From contig JAKPQU010000027.1 in NCBI GenBank assembly GCA_029555925.1, forward strand, positions 1 through 10,139: DNA of 10,139 bases, read 5' to 3'. The translations under genes were made by a program, and so were the position numbers. Numbering within the stretch: the stretch's first letter is position 1; each line of letters starts with the position of its first letter. This DNA comes from Bacillota bacterium (lineage in GTDB: Bacteria; Eremiobacterota; SpSt-956; JAKJGF01). Below the pieces are notes generated by a model, which worked only from the letters and a program-made list of their open reading frames with translations, was not told the origin of the DNA and did not search any database. Positions 1 through 6,120 of the stretch are shown in pieces.

Positions 1-180
1 AAAATTAGTTTTTTATATAGAATTAAAAATTAAATAAGGGCTAATTTATTGTCTGTAAAACAAATTAAATAAGGCAGATTATTTTTCTTCGTAAGAGCCT
101 GTCAGGCAGAAGCTGATAAATGGTTACTAATTTACCTGTAGCGGTACTTAGTTTCATAACTATCCATAAATAATGACCTC

Positions 181-235
181 GTAATGCGTAAAGCGTAATC
201 GTGATGCGCAGGGATTAAACCCGTGACGCGTCACG
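181..235. repeat. Heptamer array with stem-loop (GTRAYGC type)
   Basis: Units GTAATGC (181-187), GTAAAGC (188-194), a 6-nt GTAATC (195-200) and GTGATGC (201-207) follow one another head to tail. They are followed by the perfect 14-bp palindrome CGTGACGCGTCACG (222-235). GTGATGCG (201-208) can pair with CGCGTCAC (227-234), with GGG (211-213) pairing to CCC (220-222), so the right half can fold as a hairpin with an ATTAAA loop. A related decayed pair, GTAACGT-GTCACGA, lies at 283-296. It belongs to the same dispersed family as the arrays near 2242, 3331 and 3552. Confidence 0.7.
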
Positions 236-362
236 ACGACTTAAATTCTAATAAGTTATGAAATACACTATATATGAAAATCGTAACGTGTCACGAGAGG
301 AAATACGTATTATTTATGCCCTCCACAGTAAATCTCCCGTCATAAAAAAACGCAATCGGTTC

Positions 363-390
363 TTGAATATTTTTCAGATTGATGTATAAT
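363..390 (+). promoter_or_regulatory. Putative sigma70-type promoter for the histidine kinase gene
   Basis: A -35-like TTGAAT (363-368) and a perfect -10 TATAAT (385-390) are separated by 16 bp. Initiation would fall near 397, giving a leader of about 36 nt before the ATG at 433. The nearest ribosome-binding-like sequence, AAGGTG (415-420), sits 12 nt from the ATG, which is long. An in-frame TAA at 421-423 rules out an earlier start. Confidence 0.6.
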
Positions 391-432
391 AGATAGATAT
401 TTAAAATATTGGTGAAGGTGTAATTTTATTGT

Positions 433-2259
433 ATGAACAGCCAGAATAATATAGAAGACCTTCTGTTTCCTTGTATTAATTGTGGCTCACCCAACAGAAA
501 AAGTTCAAAATTCTGCAGAAGCTGTGGTAATAATCTGTTGTCAGAAGTTTCAGAACAAAAAGACACATCTATTATCCCGGCTCTTTACCAGGATAAAAAT
601 TCATTCTTTACCAACCTCAAAGAATCTTACCATATGGGAATAGACGATCTGAATGATTTTCTAAGTTATCAGCAATATCTATTTGAAGCATCGGAAAAAG
701 GTCTTGCTATAATTCATAGAAATACAGGTCGTTTTATTGCAGTAAATACAAAATTTGAAGAGATAACAGGTTTTTCAAGGATAGAACTCAAAGAAGAAAC
801 CTTCATATCCCTGATTTCAGGACTTAATAAAGCAAATAAAAAATATGATATGCCATCTATACTACAGATTAAGGAATTTATCATATTCACAGGTATTTAC
901 GAAAAAATCTGGGTAAATGTCACGGAATATTCAGGTATCTTTGAAAACAATTCGATTTTACTCACCCTTGATTATAAAAAGGAAAGCAAAACAAGACTTG
1001 TCAGTCCTGCTACAAAAAAACTCAATCTTATAGCAAGAATATCCGAAGATATAAACAGTTCCCTTAATATAGAGGATATACTGGCCAGTACTCTGGAAAA
1101 GGTAAAAAGTATAACAAAATCTGACGTAGCTCTAATCATGTTCATGGACGAACATAAAAAATTGTTGCCAATAGCATCCAGCGGTATAAGTGAAACATTG
1201 ATTGAAAATCTGAAAACACTCACCATTGAATCTGACAGAGGAAGCAGAGCCAGAGCTCTTTCTCTAGGGAAAACAGTAATGGCCAGGTTGAATGAAACCT
1301 CATCACTCACAGGACAGCTTGTATTGAATGAAAATTTATTATCTATGGCAACTATTCCTTTAAAAGCGAAAGATGAAGTCATAGGTATCATGAGCATAGG
1401 GAGCAGACGAAAAGAAGATTTTACAGAATATATTGAATTACTTGATGTAATAGGTAATCAGGTAGCAATAGCCATAAAAAACTCAAGACTATATATTCAG
1501 GTCAAGGAACAATTAACTGAACTGGAAGCAAAAAACAGCAAATTGAAAGAACTTGAACAGACTAAAGAAAGACTGACCAGAATGATAGTGCATGATTTAA
1601 AGAGCCCCCTTACCGGTGTAATGTCCTATGCCGAGTATTTACAGGTTAACAATACCGTAAACGATCCAAAGTTAACAAAAATATATCAATCCATTTACAC
1701 AAGTTCACAGGACATTTTAAGAATGGTTATTAACCTCCTTGAAATAAGTAAAATGGAAGAAGAAAAACTTACGCTAAAACTCACAGAAGTAAATCCCGGA
1801 GAAATTCTCCAAAGAATAAAAGAAGAAATGCAGATTAAATTATTAAAGAAGAAACTTGAATTCAAAGTATCAATACCGGCTAATCTGATTGTACCATCAG
1901 ACAAGGATTTATTTTATAGAATAATGACAAACCTGATTGATAATGCAATTAAATATTCTTCCACCGGCGGAACTATTACAGTAAAAATTATACCAAAGAA
2001 AAAGAAAAATAAGATATTATTCTGTATAATTGACGAAGGGAAAGGTATACCGGAAGAATATCGCCAAAAAATCTTTGAAAGCTTTTTTAAATTAGATAGA
2101 GAAGAATGCGGGATTACCACATCAACCGGTATAGGACTTACATTCTGTAAACTTGCCGTAAAATCTCATGGAGGAAACATCTGGGTTAAAGAAAATACTC
2201 CTCATGGCAGCAAATTTTATTTTACCCTTCCCATAGTAGCGGTGACCAGTGACCAGTGA
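433..2259 (+). CDS. Soluble hybrid-sensor histidine kinase: zinc ribbon-PAS-GAF-HisKA-HATPase
   Basis: This is a 608-residue sensor histidine kinase that should autophosphorylate on histidine and pass phosphate to a response regulator. Residues 14-31 form a short zinc ribbon (C14, C17, C28, C31). Residues about 82-180 look like a PAS domain, with a typical 'NTKFEEITGFS' segment near 105-115. Residues about 207-352 look like a GAF domain. A coiled linker (355-383) leads to the HisKA helix with H387 in HDLKSPLT. The ATPase part has the N box (NLIDNAIKYS, 500-509), G1 DEGKGIP (534-540) and G2 TGIGL (565-569), so the catalytic core is intact. I see no membrane segment or signal peptide, so it is probably cytoplasmic and senses internal cues. 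No response regulator is adjacent. The last codons and the TGA stop lie inside a heptamer repeat (GTGACCA), so the C-terminal VTSDQ is repeat-derived. Confidence 0.93.
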   Translation: MNSQNNIEDLLFPCINCGSPNRKSSKFCRSCGNNLLSEVSEQKDTSIIPALYQDKNSFFTNLKESYHMGIDDLNDFLSYQQYLFEASEKGLAIIHRNTGRFIAVNTKFEEITGFSRIELKEETFISLISGLNKANKKYDMPSILQIKEFIIFTGIYEKIWVNVTEYSGIFENNSILLTLDYKKESKTRLVSPATKKLNLIARISEDINSSLNIEDILASTLEKVKSITKSDVALIMFMDEHKKLLPIASSGISETLIENLKTLTIESDRGSRARALSLGKTVMARLNETSSLTGQLVLNENLLSMATIPLKAKDEVIGIMSIGSRRKEDFTEYIELLDVIGNQVAIAIKNSRLYIQVKEQLTELEAKNSKLKELEQTKERLTRMIVHDLKSPLTGVMSYAEYLQVNNTVNDPKLTKIYQSIYTSSQDILRMVINLLEISKMEEEKLTLKLTEVNPGEILQRIKEEMQIKLLKKKLEFKVSIPANLIVPSDKDLFYRIMTNLIDNAIKYSSTGGTITVKIIPKKKKNKILFCIIDEGKGIPEEYRQKIFESFFKLDREECGITTSTGIGLTFCKLAVKSHGGNIWVKENTPHGSKFYFTLPIVAVTSDQ

Positions 2260-2292
2260 GCATATCACTCTTCACTTTTCACGCCTCACCCA
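2242..2292. repeat. Convergent GTGA/TCAC heptamer arrays between two 3' ends
   Basis: Three forward heptamers GTGACCA, GTGACCA and GTGAGCA (2242-2262) are followed within two bases by four reverse ones: TCACTCT, TCACTTT, TCACGCC and TCACCCA (2265-2292). The inner units pair as AGTGA-GCATA-TCACT, and further GTGA/TCAC pairs stack outward with small internal loops. The kinase stop (TGA, 2257-2259) and the aldolase stop (TCA on this strand, 2286-2288) are both inside the arrays. The fold could act as a weak two-way terminator or 3'-end stabiliser, although no long T-run follows. That function is inference. Confidence 0.7.
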
Positions 2293-3311
2293 TTTAAAAT
2301 CTCTCTGAACTTTTCAATTGTATATGAAACATCTTCCTCTGTAATATAATAATGTGTTACAAGCCTTATCATTTCTTTTGATGTATCCCAGCAGAGAATA
2401 CCTTCTTTTTCAAGTTTTTTTACAAACACAGGCGCATCTTTTATATTAAAAAAGACCATATTGGTTTGCACAGTATTCAGGTCAATTGTTATTCCCGGCA
2501 TATCTGCTATAGCACGTGCAAGTATCAGTGCATGTTCATGATCTTCAGAAAGCCTTTGAGTCATTTCCTCGAGAGCAACAATACCCGGCGCTGCTATTAT
2601 TCCGGCCTGTCTCATACCTCCACCGAGCATTTTTCTAATTCTTCTGGCTTTACCTATGAATTCCCGGGTACCGCATAACATAGACCCCACAGGGGCACAT
2701 AAACTTTTAGAAAGGCAGAACATTACAGAATCTACATACCGGGTTATTTCTCTGACATCTTTCTTCAGATAGGTTCCTCCATTAAAGAGCCTTGCCCCAT
2801 CAAGATGAATTTTAATATTATGTTTCGTGGCTATATCATGATATTCTTTCATTACCTCCAGCGGTATAACCACTCCGCCTGCCATGCAATGAGGACTTTC
2901 AATACATATTAATTTAGTCCCGGCCATATGGTCATCTTCTATATTGATTTTTCTGGCAATTTCTCCGGGCTCCATAATGCCATATTTCCCGTGTAATACT
3001 TTTGTTTGAACCCCTGAAATGGCAGCAGAGCCCCCCAGTTCATGAATAAATATATGGGAAATTTCTTCCACAATAATCTCATCGCCCGGAGCTGTATGGG
3101 ATTTAATGGCGATTTGATTTCCCTGTGTCCCGGATGTCACTAAAAGAGCATCTTCTTTACCGGTAAGAGTGGCAGCCAGTTTTTGCAATCTATTCACGGA
3201 AGGATCTTCTCCCATTACATCATCTCCCAGAGGCGCTTCGAAGATGGCTTTTCTCATGTTCTCAGTGGGCAGAGTAACAGTATCACTTCTATAATCTATA
3301 ATTTTTCTCAT
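2286..3311 (-). CDS. ltaE: Low-specificity L-threonine aldolase (PLP-dependent)
   Basis: This 341-residue protein matches the L-threonine aldolase family, which splits L-threonine or L-allo-threonine into glycine and acetaldehyde using pyridoxal phosphate in the cytoplasm. The hallmark start YRSDTVTLPT (residues 7-16), GDDVMGEDP (29-37), the phosphate-binding SGTQGN (60-65), HLDGAR (169-174, with the cofactor-binding Asp171) and the Schiff-base lysine K202 in CLSKSLCAPVG are all present. Length is normal. I chose ATG 3309-3311 because AGAGGA lies just upstream and the family begins here. The open frame continues to an ATG at 3464, but that extra 51 residues is translated repeat sequence (HALRVTRYASRVT). 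The gene stands alone, converging on the kinase gene. The stop codon is supplied by a heptamer repeat. A possible role is glycine supply or threonine breakdown. Confidence 0.93.
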   Translation of the reverse strand: MRKIIDYRSDTVTLPTENMRKAIFEAPLGDDVMGEDPSVNRLQKLAATLTGKEDALLVTSGTQGNQIAIKSHTAPGDEIIVEEISHIFIHELGGSAAISGVQTKVLHGKYGIMEPGEIARKINIEDDHMAGTKLICIESPHCMAGGVVIPLEVMKEYHDIATKHNIKIHLDGARLFNGGTYLKKDVREITRYVDSVMFCLSKSLCAPVGSMLCGTREFIGKARRIRKMLGGGMRQAGIIAAPGIVALEEMTQRLSEDHEHALILARAIADMPGITIDLNTVQTNMVFFNIKDAPVFVKKLEKEGILCWDTSKEMIRLVTHYYITEEDVSYTIEKFREILNG

Positions 3312-3330
3312 ATATGATCCTCTTTCTATC

Positions 3331-3372
3331 GTAACGCGTGACGCGTAACGCGTGACGCGTAACGCGTGACGC
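3331..3372. repeat. Three perfect tandem 14-bp units (GTAACGC-GTGACGC)
   Basis: The unit GTAACGCGTGACGC occurs three times without mismatch (3331-3344, 3345-3358, 3359-3372) and is followed by GAGG. Each unit is two heptamers, GTAACGC and GTGACGC, and contains the MluI-type palindrome ACGCGT. It is much richer in GC than its surroundings. It lies 19 nt upstream of the chosen aldolase start, so it is in the 5' leader of that gene, or within its promoter region. Confidence 0.9.
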
Positions 3373-3432
3373 GAGGAAGGTTTGTCGCTATATATAAATT
3401 GAGAGTTCAACATTAATAAATGAATCTCCTTC

Positions 3433-3466
3433 TGCCACCAGTAACATAGTGCCACCAGTAACATAG
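3433..3466. repeat. Tandem duplication of a 17-bp unit
   Basis: TGCCACCAGTAACATAG occurs twice back to back (3433-3449 and 3450-3466) without mismatch. The unit includes GTAACAT, related to the local heptamer family. Together with the following TGG, the second copy can form CCAC...GTGG pairs. It is in the spacer between the divergent aldolase and Hfq-like genes. Confidence 0.85.
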
Positions 3467-3481
3467 TGGATTGCGTTAAAA

Positions 3482-3529
3482 GTGACAGGTGATTTTACAT
3501 AGATGGTAAATAGTGAAAACATCGGTCAC
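3482..3529. repeat. Imperfect inverted repeat (stem-loop)
   Basis: GTGAC (3482-3486) pairs with GTCAC (3525-3529). Inside, ATTTTACAT (3492-3500) can pair with ATGGTAAAT (3503-3511) with two mismatches. This gives an imperfect hairpin of about 48 nt in the divergent spacer. Its ends again carry GTGA/TCAC, like the heptamer arrays. No function is evident. Confidence 0.45.
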
Positions 3530-3551
3530 AACATAAGCATGTATTCCTACG

Positions 3552-3586
3552 GTCACGCGTTACGCATTACGTGTTACGCTTCTCAC
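3552..3586. repeat. Heptamer array in reverse orientation (GCGTTAC type)
   Basis: Reading GTCAC, GCGTTAC (3557-3563), GCATTAC (3564-3570), GTGTTAC (3571-3577) and then GCTTCTCAC, this is the reverse complement of the GTAACGC/GTAATGC/GTAACAC units seen at 181 and 3331. The arrays at 3331-3372 and 3552-3586 therefore face each other across about 180 bp of the divergent spacer. The array lies upstream of the putative promoter of the Hfq-like gene. Confidence 0.75.
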
Positions 3587-3609
3587 ATAAATCCCGGCCA
3601 AAAAGAAAC

Positions 3610-3638
3610 TTGAGTTTTTACTCTCTTTCTGTTAAAAT
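3610..3638 (+). promoter_or_regulatory. Putative sigma70-type promoter for the Hfq-like gene
   Basis: TTGAGT (3610-3615) and TAAAAT (3633-3638) are separated by 17 bp, the ideal spacing. Initiation near 3645 would give a leader of about 30 nt that contains the strong ribosome-binding site AAAGGAGAG (3662-3670), placed correctly for the ATG at 3676. This supports 3676 rather than an upstream start, which would lie before the promoter. Confidence 0.6.
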
Positions 3639-3675
3639 ACACAGTAAAATAACATACCGGCAAAGGAGAGCTTAT

Positions 3676-4011
3676 ATGGGTAAAATGTGGATAAACCCGG
3701 ATTTCAAAGGTGTTTATGAGAAGAAAACCTCTGAAATAAAAGAAAAAACTGATAAAAAATCAACAAGAAAACCCCTGCAGAAACCTGATAAATTTAAACC
3801 TAACGATAGAAAAAAAGCCAGAACAACCCCCAGTGAAGCTTATATTAACAGAAAAATAAAAGAACGGCATTCTGTTGTTCTTAAATTTATTGACAACCAG
3901 ACATGTGAGGGCATTATAGAATGGGTAGATCAAAGATATATGAAAATCCGGCAAAAAGATGAGGGGAAAGGACTGGTTATAGAAAAAAGAGCTGTGAAAT
4001 ATATAAAGTAG
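3676..4011 (+). CDS. Small Hfq/Sm-like RNA-binding protein with basic N-terminal tail
   Basis: This 111-residue protein has two parts. Residues 1-52 are Lys/Arg-rich, low in hydrophobics and probably disordered. Residues about 55-111 resemble the Hfq form of the Sm fold: a short helix (EAYINRKIKERH), then VVLKFIDNQTCEGIIEWVDQ, matching the Sm1 pattern (hydrophobic strand, polar turn, 'GxxxxxDxxxxxL'), then VIEKRAVKYI (101-110) at the place of the Hfq Sm2 motif VYKHAIST. Lys104 matches the conserved Sm2 lysine, while Tyr and His of YKH are replaced by Glu and Arg. I infer binding of RNA, perhaps as a ring, with the basic tail adding contacts. The start has a strong AAAGGAGAG site. An open frame reaches back to 3571, but its N-terminus is repeat sequence. 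A different small beta-barrel RNA-binding protein remains possible. Confidence 0.7.
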   Translation: MGKMWINPDFKGVYEKKTSEIKEKTDKKSTRKPLQKPDKFKPNDRKKARTTPSEAYINRKIKERHSVVLKFIDNQTCEGIIEWVDQRYMKIRQKDEGKGLVIEKRAVKYIK

Positions 4012-4131
4012 ACGAAAAGTTCCGGATATTTTATAAGGCTTCAGCACTCAAGGCCTGGTTATAGAAGAAAAGAGCTGCAAATATATAAAGTAGATGAAAA
4101 GTTCCGGATATTTTGTTAAGGCTTCAGCACT
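3968..4131 (+). repeat. 82-bp tandem duplication of the 3' end of the Hfq-like gene
   Basis: Copy 1 (3968-4049) covers the last 14 codons of the Hfq-like gene, its TAG and 38 bp beyond. Copy 2 (4050-4131) follows directly and differs at scattered positions including small balancing indels. In the matching frame, copy 1 ends GLVIEKRAVKYIK-stop and copy 2 reads GLVIEEKSCKYIK-stop. The second copy has no start or ribosome-binding site, so it is a non-functional gene fragment now in the 3' untranslated region. Confidence 0.88.
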
Positions 4132-4152
4132 TCTGGATTGAATTTCCGGACG

Positions 4153-4202
4153 GTTGAAAGGTTGAAGGGCTACAAAGAAATTCACCACTTCAACTCTTCA
4201 AC
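4153..4202. repeat. Inverted repeat of GTTGAAG units; possible terminator hairpin
   Basis: GTTGAAAGGTTGAAG (4153-4167) pairs with CTTCAACTCTTCAAC (4188-4202) at 13 of 15 positions across a 20-nt loop. Each arm is itself a near-repeat of GTTGAAR with an 8-nt period. It lies between the convergent Hfq-like gene and the four-gene operon, where a two-way terminator would be expected. No long T-run follows in either direction, so that role is inferred. Confidence 0.6.
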
Positions 4203-4262
4203 AAAGTATTTGACAAAAAATTCCTCTTTATTAACAAATAGTCATTATGGAAATCACAGTCA

Positions 4263-4598
4263 TCAGGGCATTCTGAAATCTATTTCATGCCACTCTTTAC
4301 CGTCCCATTGATATGCAACAACCTTATGGGCAAAATCTTTCTCGGAGTATACATAATCTACTCTGGCATCGGATTTCTTTCCACTGTAAAAAACCTTTTT
4401 ATCCATAACAACAGGTTTGGAAATACGTTCAAGTTTCATTTTTCCCTGACGACCTGTAAATACCATAACCTGTTTATATCCATGCTTACGTTTTTCTCCA
4501 TTGTCAAGAACTTTATATAAGTCTTCTTTGGTATAACTTTCTATACCAAATTTACTGTCTATTTTATCTACCAGATCTTCCCATCTTTCCTCATTCAT
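4263..4598 (-). CDS. Small hypothetical protein, last gene of the TldD-type operon
   Basis: I do not recognise a named family for this 111-residue protein. It has no signal peptide or membrane segment, and it is charged with many aromatics. The N-terminal half (MNEERWEDLVDKID) looks helical. The rest looks like alternating beta strands (VMVFTGRQGKMKLERIS, then VDYVYSEKDF, then VVAYQWDGKEWHEIDF), which suggests a small alpha+beta fold. It contains no cysteine. The ATG follows directly after the TAA of the preceding lipoprotein gene with no gap. The site AAGGAGAGGA (4606-4615) lies inside the end of that gene at the right spacing, so the start is secure and translation is probably coupled. A structural or binding role with the operon partners is the only thing context suggests. 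Confidence 0.8.
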   Translation of the reverse strand: MNEERWEDLVDKIDSKFGIESYTKEDLYKVLDNGEKRKHGYKQVMVFTGRQGKMKLERISKPVVMDKKVFYSGKKSDARVDYVYSEKDFAHKVVAYQWDGKEWHEIDFRMP

Positions 4599-5081
4599 TT
4601 ACTTGTCCTCTCCTTCAACTTTATAAGAAGTCATTTTATTCATCTCATCGGTCATTTCATGTCTGTCTCTTATACCTTCAATTTTATAAACCTTTTTTCC
4701 AGTTACAGGATCCTCAAAAACTATGGTAGGAGTTCCTGATATACCATATGAATCCTGTAAAGCAGGATTTTTATCCAGGTCTATTTTGACACAGACAAAA
4801 TGATTGCTTAATCCTACAACCTTATAATAGCTATAGGTTTCTCTCTCCATCTTTTTATCCCAGTCACTCCATGTGGTAAAAAAATGGATCATTAATAATT
4901 TCCTGGATTTTATACCTTCCTTTCTGGCTTCATCAAGAGATGACATCCAGGTCATTGTTGCATCCTGCACAGGTATGCCGGTAGGAATATTATCAGTATC
5001 CTTCCGGCATCCTGCTGCAGAATAAATTACAATACATATTAGAGTAGAAATTATAAAATCTTTAATACATACGGTTTTCAT
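4599..5081 (-). CDS. Thioredoxin-fold lipoprotein lacking the active-site cysteines
   Basis: This 160-residue protein starts with a short charged segment and a hydrophobic stretch (residues 8-24) ending SAAG-C25, a plausible though not ideal lipobox, so it is probably lipid-anchored outside the inner membrane. Residues about 45-140 resemble the Thioredoxin_7 group: EARKEGIKSRKLLMIHFF, then TTWSDWDKKMERET where relatives have W-C-x-W-C-K-K-M. Both catalytic cysteines are replaced (Ser72, Asp75), while the Trp71 and Trp74 frame and the cis-proline segment G116-T117-P118 are kept. It should therefore fold as thioredoxin but not exchange disulfides; binding or chaperoning is inferred. I chose ATG 5079-5081, which overlaps the upstream gene by 20 nt (translational coupling). 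An in-frame ATG at 5135 would add 18 residues and make the signal sequence atypical. C5 and C97 remain, far from the active site. Confidence 0.82.
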   Translation of the reverse strand: MKTVCIKDFIISTLICIVIYSAAGCRKDTDNIPTGIPVQDATMTWMSSLDEARKEGIKSRKLLMIHFFTTWSDWDKKMERETYSYYKVVGLSNHFVCVKIDLDKNPALQDSYGISGTPTIVFEDPVTGKKVYKIEGIRDRHEMTDEMNKMTSYKVEGEDK

Positions 5082-6096
5082 TGTCCAGTGAACCAAGCCA
5101 TGGATTATTCTCTTTAAAAATAAATCCACATTCATATTTCCTGATAAATTGACGCCTCAATTCCTGCGTCGGGAAAAGAAACTTCAGCTTATTGACATCT
5201 TCTTTAAGAGATTTTATATAATTCTCACGGGCTTTTTTGAGCAGTTCCACTATATTGTATAAAAAGCCTGTATCTTCATGCATCTCTTCTTCTATCATCT
5301 CATAAACATCATCATTAACTTCCATTATTTCCTTCTGGTCTTCATCTATATAAGGAAGCTCATTGGGACTTTCTGCCGTAAGGGCTTTAAATATAATAAG
5401 ATACTTATCCTTTGAAAGTTTCAGATAGAGTTTTATTGGGCCTTCAATATAAAGCTCTATGGTACGGTCAAAAAATTTGTCCATATCCTCTATGAATTCA
5501 TCCAGTTCTTCCTGATCTTCCCAGGATTTCAAATAGGCATATAACCTTACAAGGTCATCATCATGGAGGTCATCTTCATCTCTTTCAGAATAGGTTCTGG
5601 CTATGTCTACCGCTCTGTCAAGATAATTCAGATAGACTTCACCTCTTTTATTAATGGTACCAAAATACCTGAGCCAGTTCAAAAAATTATCTACATGTTC
5701 CATAAAAAGGGACTGAAAATCATTGAGTTGTAATAATTTTATTACAGAATTACTCCAGTGGCTATAGGGATATTTCTTTAAAAACCGTCTGATACCACTG
5801 TCATATATATCAAAACGACTTCTCTCTTTCAACGCTCTGAAAGAAGCGAGATCTTCCCTCTTCTGATAGAGTCTTTCCCACCTGGAAGAAAATATGGAGC
5901 TCAGAATATTTACTGTAGAAGTAACCCACATATGATAACCTTTAATCTTTCCATAATCCTTCTCCCCGATTTTACCATATTTCTCCTTCAAAAGTTTGCT
6001 GCTGGCTTTAGTTATTGCCTGATTAAGCCTTTTTAATTCTCTGCCTTTTACATGGCTGAAACTCTCCAGGTCACATTCTTTTTTCCTTGAACTCAT
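5062..6096 (-). CDS. Hypothetical acidic, helix-rich protein in the TldD-type operon
   Basis: I do not recognise this 344-residue protein. It has no signal peptide, no membrane helix and no obvious catalytic motif. Residues 1-60 are basic, and residues about 165-280 are strongly acidic with runs such as SERDEDDLHDDD and EEEMHED. Residues 285-335 are again basic and helical. Predicted character is mostly alpha-helical with many Trp, Tyr and Phe, suggesting a helical scaffold or repeat-like adaptor. The ATG has a near-perfect ribosome-binding site, AAAGGAGG (6105-6112), 8 nt away and in the 24-nt gap after the protease gene. Its 3' end overlaps the lipoprotein gene. A substrate-binding or partner subunit for the TldD-type protease, in the place PmbA would occupy, is possible but only by context. 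Confidence 0.85.
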   Translation of the reverse strand: MSSRKKECDLESFSHVKGRELKRLNQAITKASSKLLKEKYGKIGEKDYGKIKGYHMWVTSTVNILSSIFSSRWERLYQKREDLASFRALKERSRFDIYDSGIRRFLKKYPYSHWSNSVIKLLQLNDFQSLFMEHVDNFLNWLRYFGTINKRGEVYLNYLDRAVDIARTYSERDEDDLHDDDLVRLYAYLKSWEDQEELDEFIEDMDKFFDRTIELYIEGPIKLYLKLSKDKYLIIFKALTAESPNELPYIDEDQKEIMEVNDDVYEMIEEEMHEDTGFLYNIVELLKKARENYIKSLKEDVNKLKFLFPTQELRRQFIRKYECGFIFKENNPWLGSLDNENRMY

Positions 6097-6120
6097 TATA
6101 ACAACCTCCTTTGGATAGAA

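Larger units (their letters stand above)
1..432. other. Non-coding leader region with repeats
   Basis: I see no credible gene here. The first 130 bases are very AT-rich and carry a 13-bp direct repeat (AAATTAAATAAGG at 27-39 and 62-74) and a small palindrome GCCTGTCAGGC (97-107). From 181 the region becomes locally GC-richer with heptamer repeats annotated separately. The last 70 bases hold the promoter and leader of the kinase gene at 433. A gene ending upstream of the window could have its terminator here, but none is clear. Confidence 0.6.

Noticed and set aside
972..1397. Minus-strand open frame of 141 codons inside the kinase gene
   Set aside because: It is an antisense shadow of the GAF domain coding sequence with no ribosome site or family resemblance.
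3312..3464. 51-residue N-terminal extension of the threonine aldolase
   Set aside because: It is translated heptamer repeat and spacer sequence; the family start MRKIIDYRSDTVTLP has its own ribosome-binding site at 3309-3311.
3331..3586. CRISPR array
   Set aside because: Units are 7, 14 or 17 bp, contiguous and without unique spacers, and no cas gene is present.
3571..3675. 35-residue N-terminal extension of the Hfq-like protein
   Set aside because: It begins inside a heptamer array and upstream of the likely promoter; the ATG at 3676 has a strong, correctly spaced ribosome-binding site.
5082..5135. Upstream ATG for the thioredoxin-fold lipoprotein
   Set aside because: It would put 18 extra residues before the signal sequence and deepen the overlap with the preceding gene; kept as a less likely alternative.
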